Assembly: GCA_002428445.1 (NCBI GenBank)
Contig: DIWJ01000044.1
Location: forward strand, 62,001 to 126,000
Source of the DNA: Syntrophaceae bacterium UBA6109
Lineage (GTDB): Bacteria > Desulfobacterota > Syntrophia > Syntrophales > UBA6109
DNA length: 64,000 bases
Reading direction: 5' to 3'
Part shown: positions 18,840 to 27,149 of the stretch, one piece after another
How positions within the stretch are numbered: position 1 is the stretch's first letter
How the letters are laid out: every line of letters starts with the position of its first letter
Program-made: the position numbers and the translations under genes
The notes under the pieces: model-generated
The model's database searches: none
Seen by the model: only the letters and a program-made list of their open reading frames with translations
Told to the model about the DNA's origin: nothing

Positions 18840-20594
18840 ATGTCTGCGAAGCGAAGCGTTCTGGCGTTTGCCGCAATCGTGTTCCTGGCGTATACCGTGC
18901 CGGCATGGAGCTGCACGACCACGCTGACGGGCAAGAAGGCCTCCGCCGACGGCTCGGTCATGGTCTCCCATTCGGACGACGGTCTCGGCGATGCTCGGCT
19001 GATCTACGTGCCCGCCATGAACCACAAGCCCGGTTCGATGCGGCCGGTCTTCTATTCCCACTGCGCCCTGGATTACAAGCCCCAATGGGGAGCGAGCGAG
19101 ACGCAGCGCATCGCCACGCGGGACCGCGGACCCGGGTACGACACGCCCGGAGTGCCCGTCAACGTTCCCCTGGGTTTTATCCCGCAGGTTCCCCGCACCT
19201 ACGCCTATTTCGACGCCAACTACGGCATCATGAACGAGCATCAGCTGTCCATCGGCGAATGCACCGACAAGGCCAAGGTGCATCCCGAGCCCGAGCCGGG
19301 GAAGCGCATCTTCTATTCCGCGGAACTTTCCCGCGTGGCCCTGGAGCGGTGCAGGAAGGCCCGCGAGGCCGTCAAGCTGATGGGCGAACTCATCGAAAAA
19401 TACGGTTACTATGGAACGGGAGAAACGCTGATCGTCGCCGACCCGGAAGAGGGATGGGTCATGGAAATGGCCGGCTACGACATGAACGGCACGGGCGGCG
19501 TCTGGGTGGCCCAGCGCGTGCCCGACGACGGCTTCTTCGTGTCGGCCAACCAGTTCCGCATCCGGGAAGTCCGCAAAGGCGCCGAGGACATGATGTTTTC
19601 CGCCAACATCTTCGATGTGGCCAGAGAGAAGGGCTGGTGGAAGCCCGGGCAAGGTCCCCTCGACTGGAGCAGCGTCTATGGCGACGGCGAATTCCATCAT
19701 CCCTACTACTCCCTGCGGAGGGTCTGGCGCGCCCAATCCCTGGTTGCGCCGTCCCTGAAGCTGCCTCCGTGGGTCGAGGGACCCTTCACGCGGACCTATC
19801 CTTTTTCCATCAAGCCGGATCAGAAACTGACGGTCGAAAACGTCTTCACGATTCACCGCGATAACTACGAGGGCACAGAATTCGACCTGACCAAGGGCCT
19901 GGCAGCCGGGCCTTTCGGCGATCCCAACCGCTTCGAGGGGCAGGCCGAGGGCACGGCGGACAAGGAGGGGCGCCTGACGCCCCTGAAGGGAGAGTTCGAG
20001 CGGCCGCTGAACATCTACCGCTGCGTGTACGCCTATGTCAATCAGTCCCGCAGCTGGCTTCCGGATGCGATCGGCGGATTGACCTGGTACGGGCCGGACC
20101 GGCCGGCAACGGCGGTGCTCATGCCGTTTTACGCCGGGGCGGCGAACCTGGCTCCTTCCATCCAGAGAGGCGACCTTCTTCGGTTCGACCGGGAAAGCAT
20201 GTGGACGGCCTTCAATTATGTGGCCAACTACGCCATGCTCAAGTATTCTTTTATGATCAAGGATATCCATGCCGTGCGCGACCGCTTCGAAGCCCGCGCC
20301 TTCGGGAACCAGCAGGAGCTGGAGGACGAGGCTCTGTCCCTGTGGAAGAAGGGCGAGAGGATAGCGTCCCGCCGTCTCCTGACGGAGTATTCCGACGCGT
20401 ATGCCGCCGATGTGCTCCGTGAGTGGTGGAAGCTCTCCGAACGGCTCTACATCAAATACAACGACGGCTATCTGAACACGAGGGCGGGGATCGCCCAGGC
20501 AGTATTCTATCCCGCCTGGTGGCTCAAACAGGTGGGATACGAAGACGGGCCAACGAGCTACGAGAAACACGGAGCGGGCACAGGAAAGCCGTAA
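18840..20594 (+). CDS. C69 (U34) family dipeptidase, exported
   Basis: 584 residues. A signal peptide is followed immediately by CTTTLTGKKASADGSV; in this N-terminal nucleophile family the Cys exposed after cleavage (Cys25 here) is the catalytic residue. Other family marks are SHSDDG, the NANYGIMNEHQLSIGE-type segment (DANYGIMNEHQLSIGE) and WYGPDRP with FYAG near residue 420. Members are dipeptidases (PepD type) often secreted by anaerobes. GGAGGAGG lies nine bases upstream of ATG 18840; an adjacent GTG at 18837 would add one residue. It stands alone in its transcription unit, with a perfect palindrome in the leader. Confidence 0.88.
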   Translation: MSAKRSVLAFAAIVFLAYTVPAWSCTTTLTGKKASADGSVMVSHSDDGLGDARLIYVPAMNHKPGSMRPVFYSHCALDYKPQWGASETQRIATRDRGPGYDTPGVPVNVPLGFIPQVPRTYAYFDANYGIMNEHQLSIGECTDKAKVHPEPEPGKRIFYSAELSRVALERCRKAREAVKLMGELIEKYGYYGTGETLIVADPEEGWVMEMAGYDMNGTGGVWVAQRVPDDGFFVSANQFRIREVRKGAEDMMFSANIFDVAREKGWWKPGQGPLDWSSVYGDGEFHHPYYSLRRVWRAQSLVAPSLKLPPWVEGPFTRTYPFSIKPDQKLTVENVFTIHRDNYEGTEFDLTKGLAAGPFGDPNRFEGQAEGTADKEGRLTPLKGEFERPLNIYRCVYAYVNQSRSWLPDAIGGLTWYGPDRPATAVLMPFYAGAANLAPSIQRGDLLRFDRESMWTAFNYVANYAMLKYSFMIKDIHAVRDRFEARAFGNQQELEDEALSLWKKGERIASRRLLTEYSDAYAADVLREWWKLSERLYIKYNDGYLNTRAGIAQAVFYPAWWLKQVGYEDGPTSYEKHGAGTGKP

Positions 20595-20661
20595 AGCCTG
20601 CGTTCGGCGGCGTGCGTGCGGGATGCCGGACCCGGCGTAAGTACAAGGAAGGTTTGAAGCT

Positions 20662-21294
20662 ATGTGCGGCCGTTATGTCTTCTCGATGGGCCTGTGCCGC
20701 GTCATGGAAGAGTTCCATGTCCAAGAGGTCGACGGCGAATGCGGGGCGGGCAACGAAATCTCTCCCGGACAGCAGGTCGTCGCCGTTGTCCGCCACGACA
20801 GGAATCGCCTCGTCAATTTTCGCTGGGGCCTGATTCCCCCCTGGGCGAAGGATCCATCCATCGGCAGGAAGATGTTCAATGCCCGCGCGGAAACGGTTGC
20901 GGAAAAGCCGAGCTTCAGAAGCGCTTTCCGGGACCGCCGCTGCCTTGTCCTTGCTGAAGGCTTCTATGAATGGCAGAAGCTGGGGAAGGCGAAGAAGCAG
21001 ATGCTGATCCGGCTCAAGTCGGGGCGGCCCTTCGGCTTCGCCGGATTGTACGAGACATGGGCATCGCCGGACGGGGAGACCGTCCGCAGCTGCACGATCA
21101 TCACGACGGAAGCCAACGAACTGATCAAACCCATCCACGACCGGATGCCGGTCATCCTGCCGGCGACATGCGAAGCGGCCTGGCTTGCACCGGAGAACCG
21201 GGACCTGAAGGTCCTCCAATCGATGCTGAAGTCCTATCCCGCCGAGGAAATGGAGATGGAAGAAGTGAAGGTCGCGTTGTTTGCCGGCTGCTGA
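20662..21294 (+). CDS. yedK: SRAP (YedK/HMCES) DNA-protein crosslink protein
   Basis: 210 residues. The protein starts MCGRY, giving the Cys2 that becomes the N-terminal nucleophile and bonds to abasic sites in single-stranded DNA. Other SRAP signatures are WGLIPPWAKD, the NARAETV motif with the active-site Asn, CLVLAEGFYEW with the catalytic Glu, and HDRMPVIL with the catalytic His. Cytoplasmic; it shields abasic sites during replication. AAGGAAGG lies upstream of the start. It is not linked to SOS genes here, and I see no LexA-like site. Confidence 0.92.
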   Translation: MCGRYVFSMGLCRVMEEFHVQEVDGECGAGNEISPGQQVVAVVRHDRNRLVNFRWGLIPPWAKDPSIGRKMFNARAETVAEKPSFRSAFRDRRCLVLAEGFYEWQKLGKAKKQMLIRLKSGRPFGFAGLYETWASPDGETVRSCTIITTEANELIKPIHDRMPVILPATCEAAWLAPENRDLKVLQSMLKSYPAEEMEMEEVKVALFAGC

Positions 21295-21408
21295 TGACGA
21301 AGATCTTGCCGAATTCAGACGTCCCGGGGTATGTTAGCCGGGCATCGCAGATCGATCGATTCAGAACCCTTTTGATGAATGAATTGGGGTAAACGCTGAT
21401 CCTTATTG

Positions 21409-21437
21409 TTGAGCGGTGTTTTGGAAAATTATATGAT
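21409..21437 (+). promoter_or_regulatory. Sigma70-type promoter for the DUF3124 lipoprotein gene
   Basis: TTGAGC, a 17-bp AT-rich spacer and TATGAT, 37 bases before the start at 21474. Confidence 0.6.
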
Positions 21438-21473
21438 GTGTCAATAACGATCGGTTAAGAAAGGGGCCAGACG

Positions 21474-22061
21474 ATGAAAAAGAGAGGCTTCCCGCAATTT
21501 CCCATTGAGCATAGCGACATTGCCTCCTTCCCGATGAAGAAGATATCCGCCATCGCATTGGTCATCGCTGCTCTCTTGTCCTGCGCGTGTTCCAGACAGG
21601 AGCCGGCGGAGACCGGCACGAAGCAGACCGGAAACTTCAACGCCGATACCCTGCAGATCAAGGACTCCGATACCAACAAAGTGAAGGGGCAGGTCGTCTA
21701 TGTGCCCATCTATTCCAATATCCCCTATTCCGAAAAGAAACTGATCGATGTCAGCGCCTTCATGGCCATCCACAACACGGACCTCGGACATTCAATCCGG
21801 ATTACCAAAGTCCTTTACTTCAACAATGACGGATTTCTCGTGAAGACTTTTTCGAAAAGTGAGATTGTCCTGGGTCCGATGGGGGCGACGAATTTCTTCA
21901 TTCCCAAATCCGATCAAAGCGGAACGGGGGCCAATTTCCTTGTCGAGTGGATCGCGGATCAGCCCGTCTCTGAACCGTTGATCGAATCGATCATGCTCAG
22001 TGAACCGAACATGACGTTCTCCATCCTCTCGAAGGGGAAAGTCGTCCGGGAAATGAAGTGA
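21474..22061 (+). CDS. DUF3124 family lipoprotein
   Basis: 195 residues from ATG 21474, which has AAAGGGG seven to eight bases upstream. The hydrophobic signal (KKISAIALVIAALLSCAC) begins only at residue 21, so ATG 21534 would give a more usual signal peptide but has a poorer ribosome site. LLSC/CAC looks like a lipobox. The body (VYVPIYSNIPY, LTAFMAIHNTD-like VSAFMAIHNTD, ILGPMGATNFFIP-like segments) matches DUF3124, a small family of exported proteins of unknown function with an immunoglobulin-like beta fold. It has its own sigma70-type promoter. Confidence 0.78.
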   Translation: MKKRGFPQFPIEHSDIASFPMKKISAIALVIAALLSCACSRQEPAETGTKQTGNFNADTLQIKDSDTNKVKGQVVYVPIYSNIPYSEKKLIDVSAFMAIHNTDLGHSIRITKVLYFNNDGFLVKTFSKSEIVLGPMGATNFFIPKSDQSGTGANFLVEWIADQPVSEPLIESIMLSEPNMTFSILSKGKVVREMK

Positions 22062-22145
22062 ACCCGACGGCCTAGTCTGCGGTCCTGTCAGGTTCTCTAA
22101 GTCTCAGCAGGGTGTTTGATCTATTTCTGCAAAGGAGATTCTGCA

Positions 22146-22868
22146 ATGAGCATCCAGTCCGAAATCATGGTCTTCAGCCCGGGCGGCACGAAGGCCGTGC
22201 TGCTGACCGCGGCCAAATCGTTCGAAGGCGAAACCGGCGGCAAGGTGAATTTCACCTTCGGAACGGGCGGCGGGATACAAAAACAGGTGGCCGCCGGAGC
22301 GGCGGCCGATGTCGCGGTGCTCCCGTCTTCGGCCGTCACCGAGTTCGATCAACAGGGGATCACGGCGAAGGACTCGCGCGTGGAAGTCGGCCGCATCGGT
22401 GTAGGCGTCGGAATTCGCGCTGGCGCCCCGCGCCCGCGGATTGCGACGACGGAAGAATTCAAGAACACGCTCCTCGCCGCCAAATCCATCACCTATGCCG
22501 ATCCCGATCGCGGCGGCACGTCCGGCGCGTATTTTGCGCGGGTCGTCCTCGGACGCCTGGGTATTGCGGAGCAGCTGAAAGGCAAGACCGTACTGACGGC
22601 TGTCGGCGGGGAGGCCGTCCGGCGTGTGGCGGACGGCCAGTCTGAGATGGTGGTCGTCCAGGCGAGCGAGATCACGGCTGTCCCGGGGGCGGAGCTCGTC
22701 GGTCCTCTGCCGGATGAGTTCCGGAACGACCTTCCCTATGCGGCGGTGGTCCTCAAGGCGAGCAAGTCGCCCGACCTTGCGCGGGCTTTCGTGAAATTCC
22801 TGGCATTGCCGGCCGGACAGGCGGCCTTCCGCGCCGCCGGCTTCACGCCGCCGGAACCGGCGCCATAG
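22146..22868 (+). CDS. ModA-like substrate-binding protein lacking a signal peptide
   Basis: 240 residues from ATG 22146, with AAGGAG well placed upstream. The protein has the two-lobed type II binding fold of molybdate-binding ModA proteins: VFSPGGTKAVL, FGTGGGIQKQVAAGAAADVAVLPSSA, YADPDRGGTSGAYFARVVLGRLGI, and a C-terminal ARAFVKFLALPAGQAAFRAAGF. Normal ModA proteins begin with a signal peptide; here the first residues (MSIQSEIMV) start straight in the first beta strand, so the protein should stay in the cytoplasm. No permease or ATPase genes adjoin it. It may be a cytoplasmic ligand store or an orphan sensor; the ligand is unknown. Confidence 0.8.
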   Translation: MSIQSEIMVFSPGGTKAVLLTAAKSFEGETGGKVNFTFGTGGGIQKQVAAGAAADVAVLPSSAVTEFDQQGITAKDSRVEVGRIGVGVGIRAGAPRPRIATTEEFKNTLLAAKSITYADPDRGGTSGAYFARVVLGRLGIAEQLKGKTVLTAVGGEAVRRVADGQSEMVVVQASEITAVPGAELVGPLPDEFRNDLPYAAVVLKASKSPDLARAFVKFLALPAGQAAFRAAGFTPPEPAP

Positions 22869-22948
22869 GCTGCGGGGACGATGCGAACGCCGGCTGGAAA
22901 AGATTCGATTCGGAGGAGGGCGGCGGGATTCCGCGGCCCGGCAACCGC

Positions 22949-23356
22949 ATGCGCATTGTCCTGATTCTGTTGATTCTCGTCATGGCCTGTCCGCTCCGGG
23001 CAGCGGACCCGGCGACCTTCGGACCCTGGGAGGGCGGTTCCGCCCCGCAAGAACCGGGGGAGGGGGAGACCGCCGGTCCTCAGGATTCGTTTTTGATCGG
23101 GAGCATCCGGTTTTATCAGGACGTCATCTCTCCCGTGATCGGCGCGGATTGTCCCATGCATCCTTCGTGTTCCGCCTACGGCATCGAGGCCGTCAGGAAA
23201 CACGGGTTCTTCGTGGGCGTCCTCATGACGGCGGATCGCCTTATTCACGAAAGCGACGAGATTTCGCTCGGGCCGGTGATCGAAACGGAAGGCCGGCTGC
23301 GGGTCCACGATCCCGTGGAAAACAACGATTTCTGGTGGGCCGAACCGAAGCAATAG
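22949..23356 (+). CDS. YidD-like protein with an N-terminal export signal
   Basis: 135 residues. Residues 51-105 match the YidD family (FYQDVISPVIGADCPMHPSC, then SAYGIEAVRKHGF), with the conserved CxxxPSCSxYxxEAVxxHG core. Classical YidD is a small cytoplasmic, membrane-associated protein coded between rnpA and yidC. This one differs: it begins with a clear signal peptide (MRIVLILLILVMACPLRAAD), which may even end in a lipobox-like VMAC, and has an acidic linker and a 30-residue C-terminal extension ending in WWAEPKQ. It is far from any yidC or rnpA. An envelope role is inferred from the signal. Confidence 0.75.
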   Translation: MRIVLILLILVMACPLRAADPATFGPWEGGSAPQEPGEGETAGPQDSFLIGSIRFYQDVISPVIGADCPMHPSCSAYGIEAVRKHGFFVGVLMTADRLIHESDEISLGPVIETEGRLRVHDPVENNDFWWAEPKQ

Positions 23357-23460
23357 TCCCGGCGCGGAACGGCATCGGGTCCTGCTGCGGCTGTACCCGG
23401 AACAGCGCATCCGGCAGCCGGAGTGCCGGAGAACTTCTCTGCTGCGAATCCCAAACGACA

Positions 23461-23580
23461 TTGAAGCTCTCCGGAGCAAGCTCCGGAGAATCTTCGATCC
23501 CCGGGGAAGGGATCTTGAACATCATTCGTTCGCTTAACCCGCGGCACGCCGTGGGGAATGCGCGCGCTGCCGGATTCAAG
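23461..23580 (-). repeat. Dispersed repeat family 1, copy C (reverse orientation)
   Basis: Nearly full length in reverse orientation. The hairpin CTCCGGAGC/GCTCCGGAG is perfect (within 23467-23488), and the second hairpin is CCCGCGGC/GCCGTGGGG with one mismatch. It directly abuts the truncated receiver-domain remnant. Confidence 0.85.
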
Positions 23581-23739
23581 ATCGGCGAGAAGGCCATCAT
23601 CGTCAGCGGCTTTTCGGAAACGGGGCGCGTCGCCGCCGCGCAGGCGCTCGGCGCGGGTGCCTGCGTCAGGAAGCCCTATGTGCGGGAAAGCCTCGGCCTC
23701 GCCGTCAGGAGGAAACTGGACAGGCCGGCATCAACTTGA
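23581..23739 (+). pseudogene. C-terminal remnant of a response-regulator receiver domain
   Basis: The open frame reads KIGEKAIIVSGFSETGRV, then AAAQALGAGACVRKPYVRES and LGLAVRRKLDR before the stop at 23739. This is the last third of a CheY-like receiver: the beta4 switch residue region (IIVSGF), alpha4, the conserved Lys-Pro (RKPY) of beta5 and alpha5. It is typical of receivers at the end of hybrid histidine kinases. The phospho-acceptor Asp and everything upstream are missing; the frame runs straight into repeat copy C with no start codon or ribosome site. A truncated, inactive gene remnant. Confidence 0.7.
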
Positions 23740-23747
23740 GCAGTCTG

Positions 23748-24278
23748 TCAGAGCAGCTTGCGCAGTGCCTCCGTGAACGCGTCCAGGCTGCGGCGGTCGA
23801 AGAGAACGAGGCGGACAAGTTCGATGTCCGTGTGGTTTCGAAGGTAGTCGATGACGGCCTTCAACGAGACCTCGGCGGCTTCGTCGAGAGGATACCCGTA
23901 GACGCCGGTGCTGATGGCCGGGAAGGCGACACTCTTCAGGCCGTGCGAGGAGGCGAGTTTCAGGCTGGAGGCGAAACAGCTTCCCAGAAACCCCGCCTCG
24001 CCCTTCGTCCCGCCCCGGTAGACCGGCCCAACCGTATGGATCACGTGTTTCGCCTTCAGGTTCCCGCCCGTCGTGATCACCGCCTGCCCCGTCGGGCAGT
24101 ACCCGATCTTGCGGCACTCCGCCATGATTGACGGCCCCCCGGCACGGTGGATGGCGCCGTCCACGCCTGCGCCTCCGGCCAGCCGGGAGTTCGCGGCGTT
24201 GACGATTGCATCGGTTTCTTCCTCGGTGATGTCCCCCTGGACGAGTACCAGTCTGGACTTGTTGATCGCGACTTCCAT
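23748..24278 (-). CDS. Macro-domain ADP-ribose-binding protein (O-acetyl-ADP-ribose deacetylase type)
   Basis: 176 residues from ATG 24278, the second of two Mets, because GAGGAG is nine bases upstream of it but abuts the first. Macro-domain signatures are present: GDIT, IVNAANSRLAGGAGVDGAIHRAGG (residues 25-48, with the Asn-Ala-Ala-Asn and Gly-Val ADP-ribose loop), TGGNLKAKHVIHTVGP, and FPAISTGVYGYP. It hydrolyses O-acetyl-ADP-ribose or removes ADP-ribose from protein side chains, in the cytoplasm. It starts five bases after the stop of the permuted phosphoglycerate mutase gene and is probably cotranscribed with it. Confidence 0.9.
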   Translation of the reverse strand: MEVAINKSRLVLVQGDITEEETDAIVNAANSRLAGGAGVDGAIHRAGGPSIMAECRKIGYCPTGQAVITTGGNLKAKHVIHTVGPVYRGGTKGEAGFLGSCFASSLKLASSHGLKSVAFPAISTGVYGYPLDEAAEVSLKAVIDYLRNHTDIELVRLVLFDRRSLDAFTEALRKLL

Positions 24279-24283
24279 TCCGG

Positions 24284-25897
24284 TCATCTCCTCTCATCGG
24301 CCACGGGGATGCCCTCTCCCTCGACGAGCATCCGGTAGGTCTTTTCGATCCGGTCCCAGTTTTCTTCACGGTCCATCGACCAGTAGCGCCCGATGACAGA
24401 GACCACCCTGCCGATTCCGAGTTGGCGGCAGCGCTCCTCGATTTGCGACAGGTAGCGCGCGCCGCTTTCCGGCAGTTCGCCGCGCCTGCCCAGCATGGCG
24501 TGAATGAAGAGGTTGCGGACCCCTTCCCGCTTCGCCATCTCCATGAGGGCGAAGAGATGCTCGATGGAGCCGTGGGAACTGAAGAAGGAGACGATTCCCA
24601 TGAGGTGAACGGCCCTCCCCGCGGCTGAGGCCTCGCGCATGACGCTCAGAAAGACCGGATTCCGGAAAAAGGACCCGTCCGCAATCGCCTGCTCGATCCG
24701 TACGCGGTCGGAGGGGACCCGCCGGCTGGCCCCGATATGAAGGTGCCCGGCCTCGGAGTTGCCGACCGTCCCGGGGGGCAGGCCCACGGCTTCTCCCGCG
24801 GCCGCCAGCGTCGCGCGCGGACAGGTGTTCATCAGGGTATCCATTGCCGGCGTCCGGGCTTTGGCGATCATGTTCCCTCTGGCCTCTTCGCTGTATCCCC
24901 ATCCGTCCAGGAGGATGAGCAGCAGCCGCCGCCGCGGCCGGAACCCTGCCGGCAGCGCCTCGATGAGCGTCCGGCCGGTCATGGCCTCGGGCTGCGGGAT
25001 GCCGAGAAGTTGCAGGACCGTCGGCGCAACATCGGACAACTCCCCTCTGCCGCGGAGCGAGAAACCCTTTGCATCGTCGATGAGAACGAAGGGAACGGGA
25101 CTCTCCGTGTGCCCCGTATCGACGGCTCCGTCTTCGTAAAGCCATTTCTCCACGGTGCCGTGGTCGGCCGTGACGAGGACGGTCATGCCGGTCTGCCGGG
25201 CCGCAGCCACGGCTCTTCCCAGAGCCGTATCGACGGCCTCCACGGCGCGAAGGACTGCGGATTCATTTTCGATGTGGCCCACGACGTCCACGTTGGCGAA
25301 GTTGGCGAAGATGAAGCGAACGTCTCCATCGCCGATCTTCTCCACAACGGCGTCGGCGACTTCGGCAACGGACATTTCCGGAGCCTCGTCAAAGAGGCGA
25401 ACGTCTTTGCGTGTCGGAACCACGATCCGCTCCTCGAAGGGCAGGGGATCTTCCTTCTTGCCGTTGAGGAAGAAGCCGACGTGGAAGGCCTTCTCGGCCT
25501 CCGTGATCCTGGCCTGGCGGATGCCGAGGCGTGACAGGACGTCCCCAAGCGTGTCGGGAAGCGTCCCCGGCGGCGGGAAGGCGGCCGGCACGTTCAGATC
25601 GGCGGTGTATTCCACGAGCGTCGCGAAACGGAGGGTCAAGTCTTTTGTGACGGGGAAGGGCTGGAAGTCCTTCTCCGTGAGGGAACGTGAAAGTTCGATC
25701 TCGCGCTCGCCCCGGATGTTGAAGAAAATGACGGCATCGCCGCCCCGGAGCCTGCCCATCGGCGCGCCCTGGGCGTCCCGCAGGACATGCGGCTCCAGCG
25801 TTTCGTCCTCCTGTCCCTGACGATAGGCGAGGGAAACGGCCTCTGCAAGAGGTCCAAAAATTTCCTTCATTTCCGGGGGCTCTTCCTCCATGGGCAT
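24284..25897 (-). CDS. Cofactor-independent phosphoglycerate mutase, circularly permuted
   Basis: 537 residues, about the length of normal iPGM (about 510), but in the wrong order. The protein opens with the part that normally follows residue 200: GGDAVIFFNIR (52-62), TLGDVLSRLGIRQARI, EKAFHVGFFLNGKKEDP, ANVDVVGH (201-208), TADHGTVE (243-250), TGHTESPVPF (261-270), LSDVAPTVLQLLG, MTGRTLIEAL (306-315). The normal N-terminal half then follows: LLILLDGWGYSEEARGN (326-342), VGNSEAGHLHIG (378-389), DGSFFRNP, HLMGIVSFFSSHG, GRYWSMDR (503-510), YRMLVEGEG. All metal ligands and the nucleophile align: Asp331, Ser381, Asp245, His246, Asp204, His208, His263. The usual DGGVHSH loop reads FFSSHGS and the usual DGRD reads GRRG, so substrate contacts differ. 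Start is ATG 25897 or 25891 after AGGAAGG; further upstream frame was rejected. Confidence 0.85.
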   Translation of the reverse strand: MPMEEEPPEMKEIFGPLAEAVSLAYRQGQEDETLEPHVLRDAQGAPMGRLRGGDAVIFFNIRGEREIELSRSLTEKDFQPFPVTKDLTLRFATLVEYTADLNVPAAFPPPGTLPDTLGDVLSRLGIRQARITEAEKAFHVGFFLNGKKEDPLPFEERIVVPTRKDVRLFDEAPEMSVAEVADAVVEKIGDGDVRFIFANFANVDVVGHIENESAVLRAVEAVDTALGRAVAAARQTGMTVLVTADHGTVEKWLYEDGAVDTGHTESPVPFVLIDDAKGFSLRGRGELSDVAPTVLQLLGIPQPEAMTGRTLIEALPAGFRPRRRLLLILLDGWGYSEEARGNMIAKARTPAMDTLMNTCPRATLAAAGEAVGLPPGTVGNSEAGHLHIGASRRVPSDRVRIEQAIADGSFFRNPVFLSVMREASAAGRAVHLMGIVSFFSSHGSIEHLFALMEMAKREGVRNLFIHAMLGRRGELPESGARYLSQIEERCRQLGIGRVVSVIGRYWSMDREENWDRIEKTYRMLVEGEGIPVADERR

Positions 25898-26094
25898 TCG
25901 CCTTCCTGCGCTCCGGAAAAGGTGTAACGAAATCGGCCGAGGGTGTAAAGGGAAATGTTTTCCAGAGCCTAAGAGGGCTTTGTTATTGAAAAACCGGCGC
26001 GCTGATGATAAGATGAAAAACAACGAGAACAAGGGCGACCGGCCCCGCCGGGAAGGGAAGGACGTTGGCGGCGGCATCGCGTCGTGGATTGGAA

Positions 26095-26490
26095 ATGCCG
26101 GCGGCAAGAAGTCCTGAAGAGATTCTCCAAGAAGAATTCTGGCGTGAACGTGCAGCCGTTCTGGGACGCGCCGGCGAGGGCGTGGTCAGGGCCCTCGACA
26201 GGCTGCGCGCGATCGAACGGGTCATCGGACACCGCCTCGATGCGCTCCTCCGGCTTGAAGGCGAAGGGGATGCCCCGCCGGCATCCGCGGAGGCCGCGGG
26301 GATCCGGAAGCGGATGATCTGCGAAATCAACGGCGAGATCGACCGCTTCAATGCGGCGCGCGAAACGGCGAAGGAAAAATACTACTGGCTGATCGTAACC
26401 CGGGAAGCCATGGGAATGAGAAGACATTCGTGGGTGGAGGCGGCATACCGCATACCGGCGAGGCGGAGTCGCTTCCCTGAACAGGATTGA
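26095..26490 (+). CDS. Hypothetical protein, helical, upstream of pcm
   Basis: 132 residues, not assigned to a family. It is rich in Arg, Glu and Ala, predicted mostly helical ([20 protein letters not shown] onward), with no signal peptide or membrane segment. The segment [20 protein letters not shown] near residue 95 looks folded and conserved-like. ATG 26095 is preferred over a TTG at 26065. The stop lies three bases before the pcm start, so it is in the same operon as pcm and the nlpD-like gene. The codon pattern is as in its neighbours, so I take it as a real gene. Confidence 0.6.
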   Translation: MPAARSPEEILQEEFWRERAAVLGRAGEGVVRALDRLRAIERVIGHRLDALLRLEGEGDAPPASAEAAGIRKRMICEINGEIDRFNAARETAKEKYYWLIVTREAMGMRRHSWVEAAYRIPARRSRFPEQD

Positions 26491-26492
26491 GG

Positions 26493-27146
26493 ATGGATCG
26501 TTACAGGAAGCTCAGGTTGAAGATGGTGGACGCCCAGCTCCGCGCGCGGGGGATCCGGGACGAGCGCGTACTCAAGGCGATGGAAACGGTGCCGCGTCAC
26601 CTCTTCGTCGAAGAGGTACTGGCCGAGCAGGCCTATCAGGACAATCCCCTGCCGATTGAAGCGCAGCAGACGATCTCCCAGCCGTATATCGTTGCTCTCA
26701 TGACGGAGGCGCTGGAATTGACGGGCAGGGAGAAGGTCCTCGAGATCGGGACGGGCTCCGGTTACCAGACGGCCATTCTGTCGCTCCTGGCGGATCAGGT
26801 TTTTTCCATCGAGAGGTTCGCCTCCCTGGCGTCGAGGGCCCGCAAGGTCCTGGAGGCGCTTCATTACTACCATGTGGCGATTCGCGTCGGGGACGGGACG
26901 TACGGGTGGCGTGAGGAATCGCCCTTCGACGCCGTCATCGTAACGGCGGGGGCGCCGAGCATTCCCAAGGCCTATATCGATCAATTGGCGGTGGGCGGCA
27001 GACTCGTCATTCCGGTCGGCGATCGGTACACTCAGGAATTGATCAAGCTGGCGAAGACTTCCGACAAGCCGGACGGGTTGGTTCGCGAATCGCTGGGCGG
27101 AGTCCGTTTCGTGAACCTGATCGGCGAACACGGCTGGGAATCGTAA
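26493..27146 (+). CDS. pcm: Protein-L-isoaspartate O-methyltransferase
   Basis: 217 residues. Class I methyltransferase with the family segments [51 protein letters not shown] loop [15 protein letters not shown] (residues about 85-99) and [10 protein letters not shown]. It repairs isoaspartyl residues in aged proteins. ATG 26493 has AGGA six bases upstream; the TTG at 26487 was rejected. The tight pcm-nlpD-like order mirrors the surE-pcm-nlpD arrangement seen in many proteobacteria, although surE is absent here. Confidence 0.93.
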   Translation: MDRYRKLRLKMVDAQLRARGIRDERVLKAMETVPRHLFVEEVLAEQAYQDNPLPIEAQQTISQPYIVALMTEALELTGREKVLEIGTGSGYQTAILSLLADQVFSIERFASLASRARKVLEALHYYHVAIRVGDGTYGWREESPFDAVIVTAGAPSIPKAYIDQLAVGGRLVIPVGDRYTQELIKLAKTSDKPDGLVRESLGGVRFVNLIGEHGWES

Positions 27147-27149
27147 GAG

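Noticed and set aside
25898..26107. 70-codon N-terminal extension of the permuted mutase
   Set aside because: Low-complexity sequence with no homology; AGGAAGG lies just before the Met at 25897, not further upstream.
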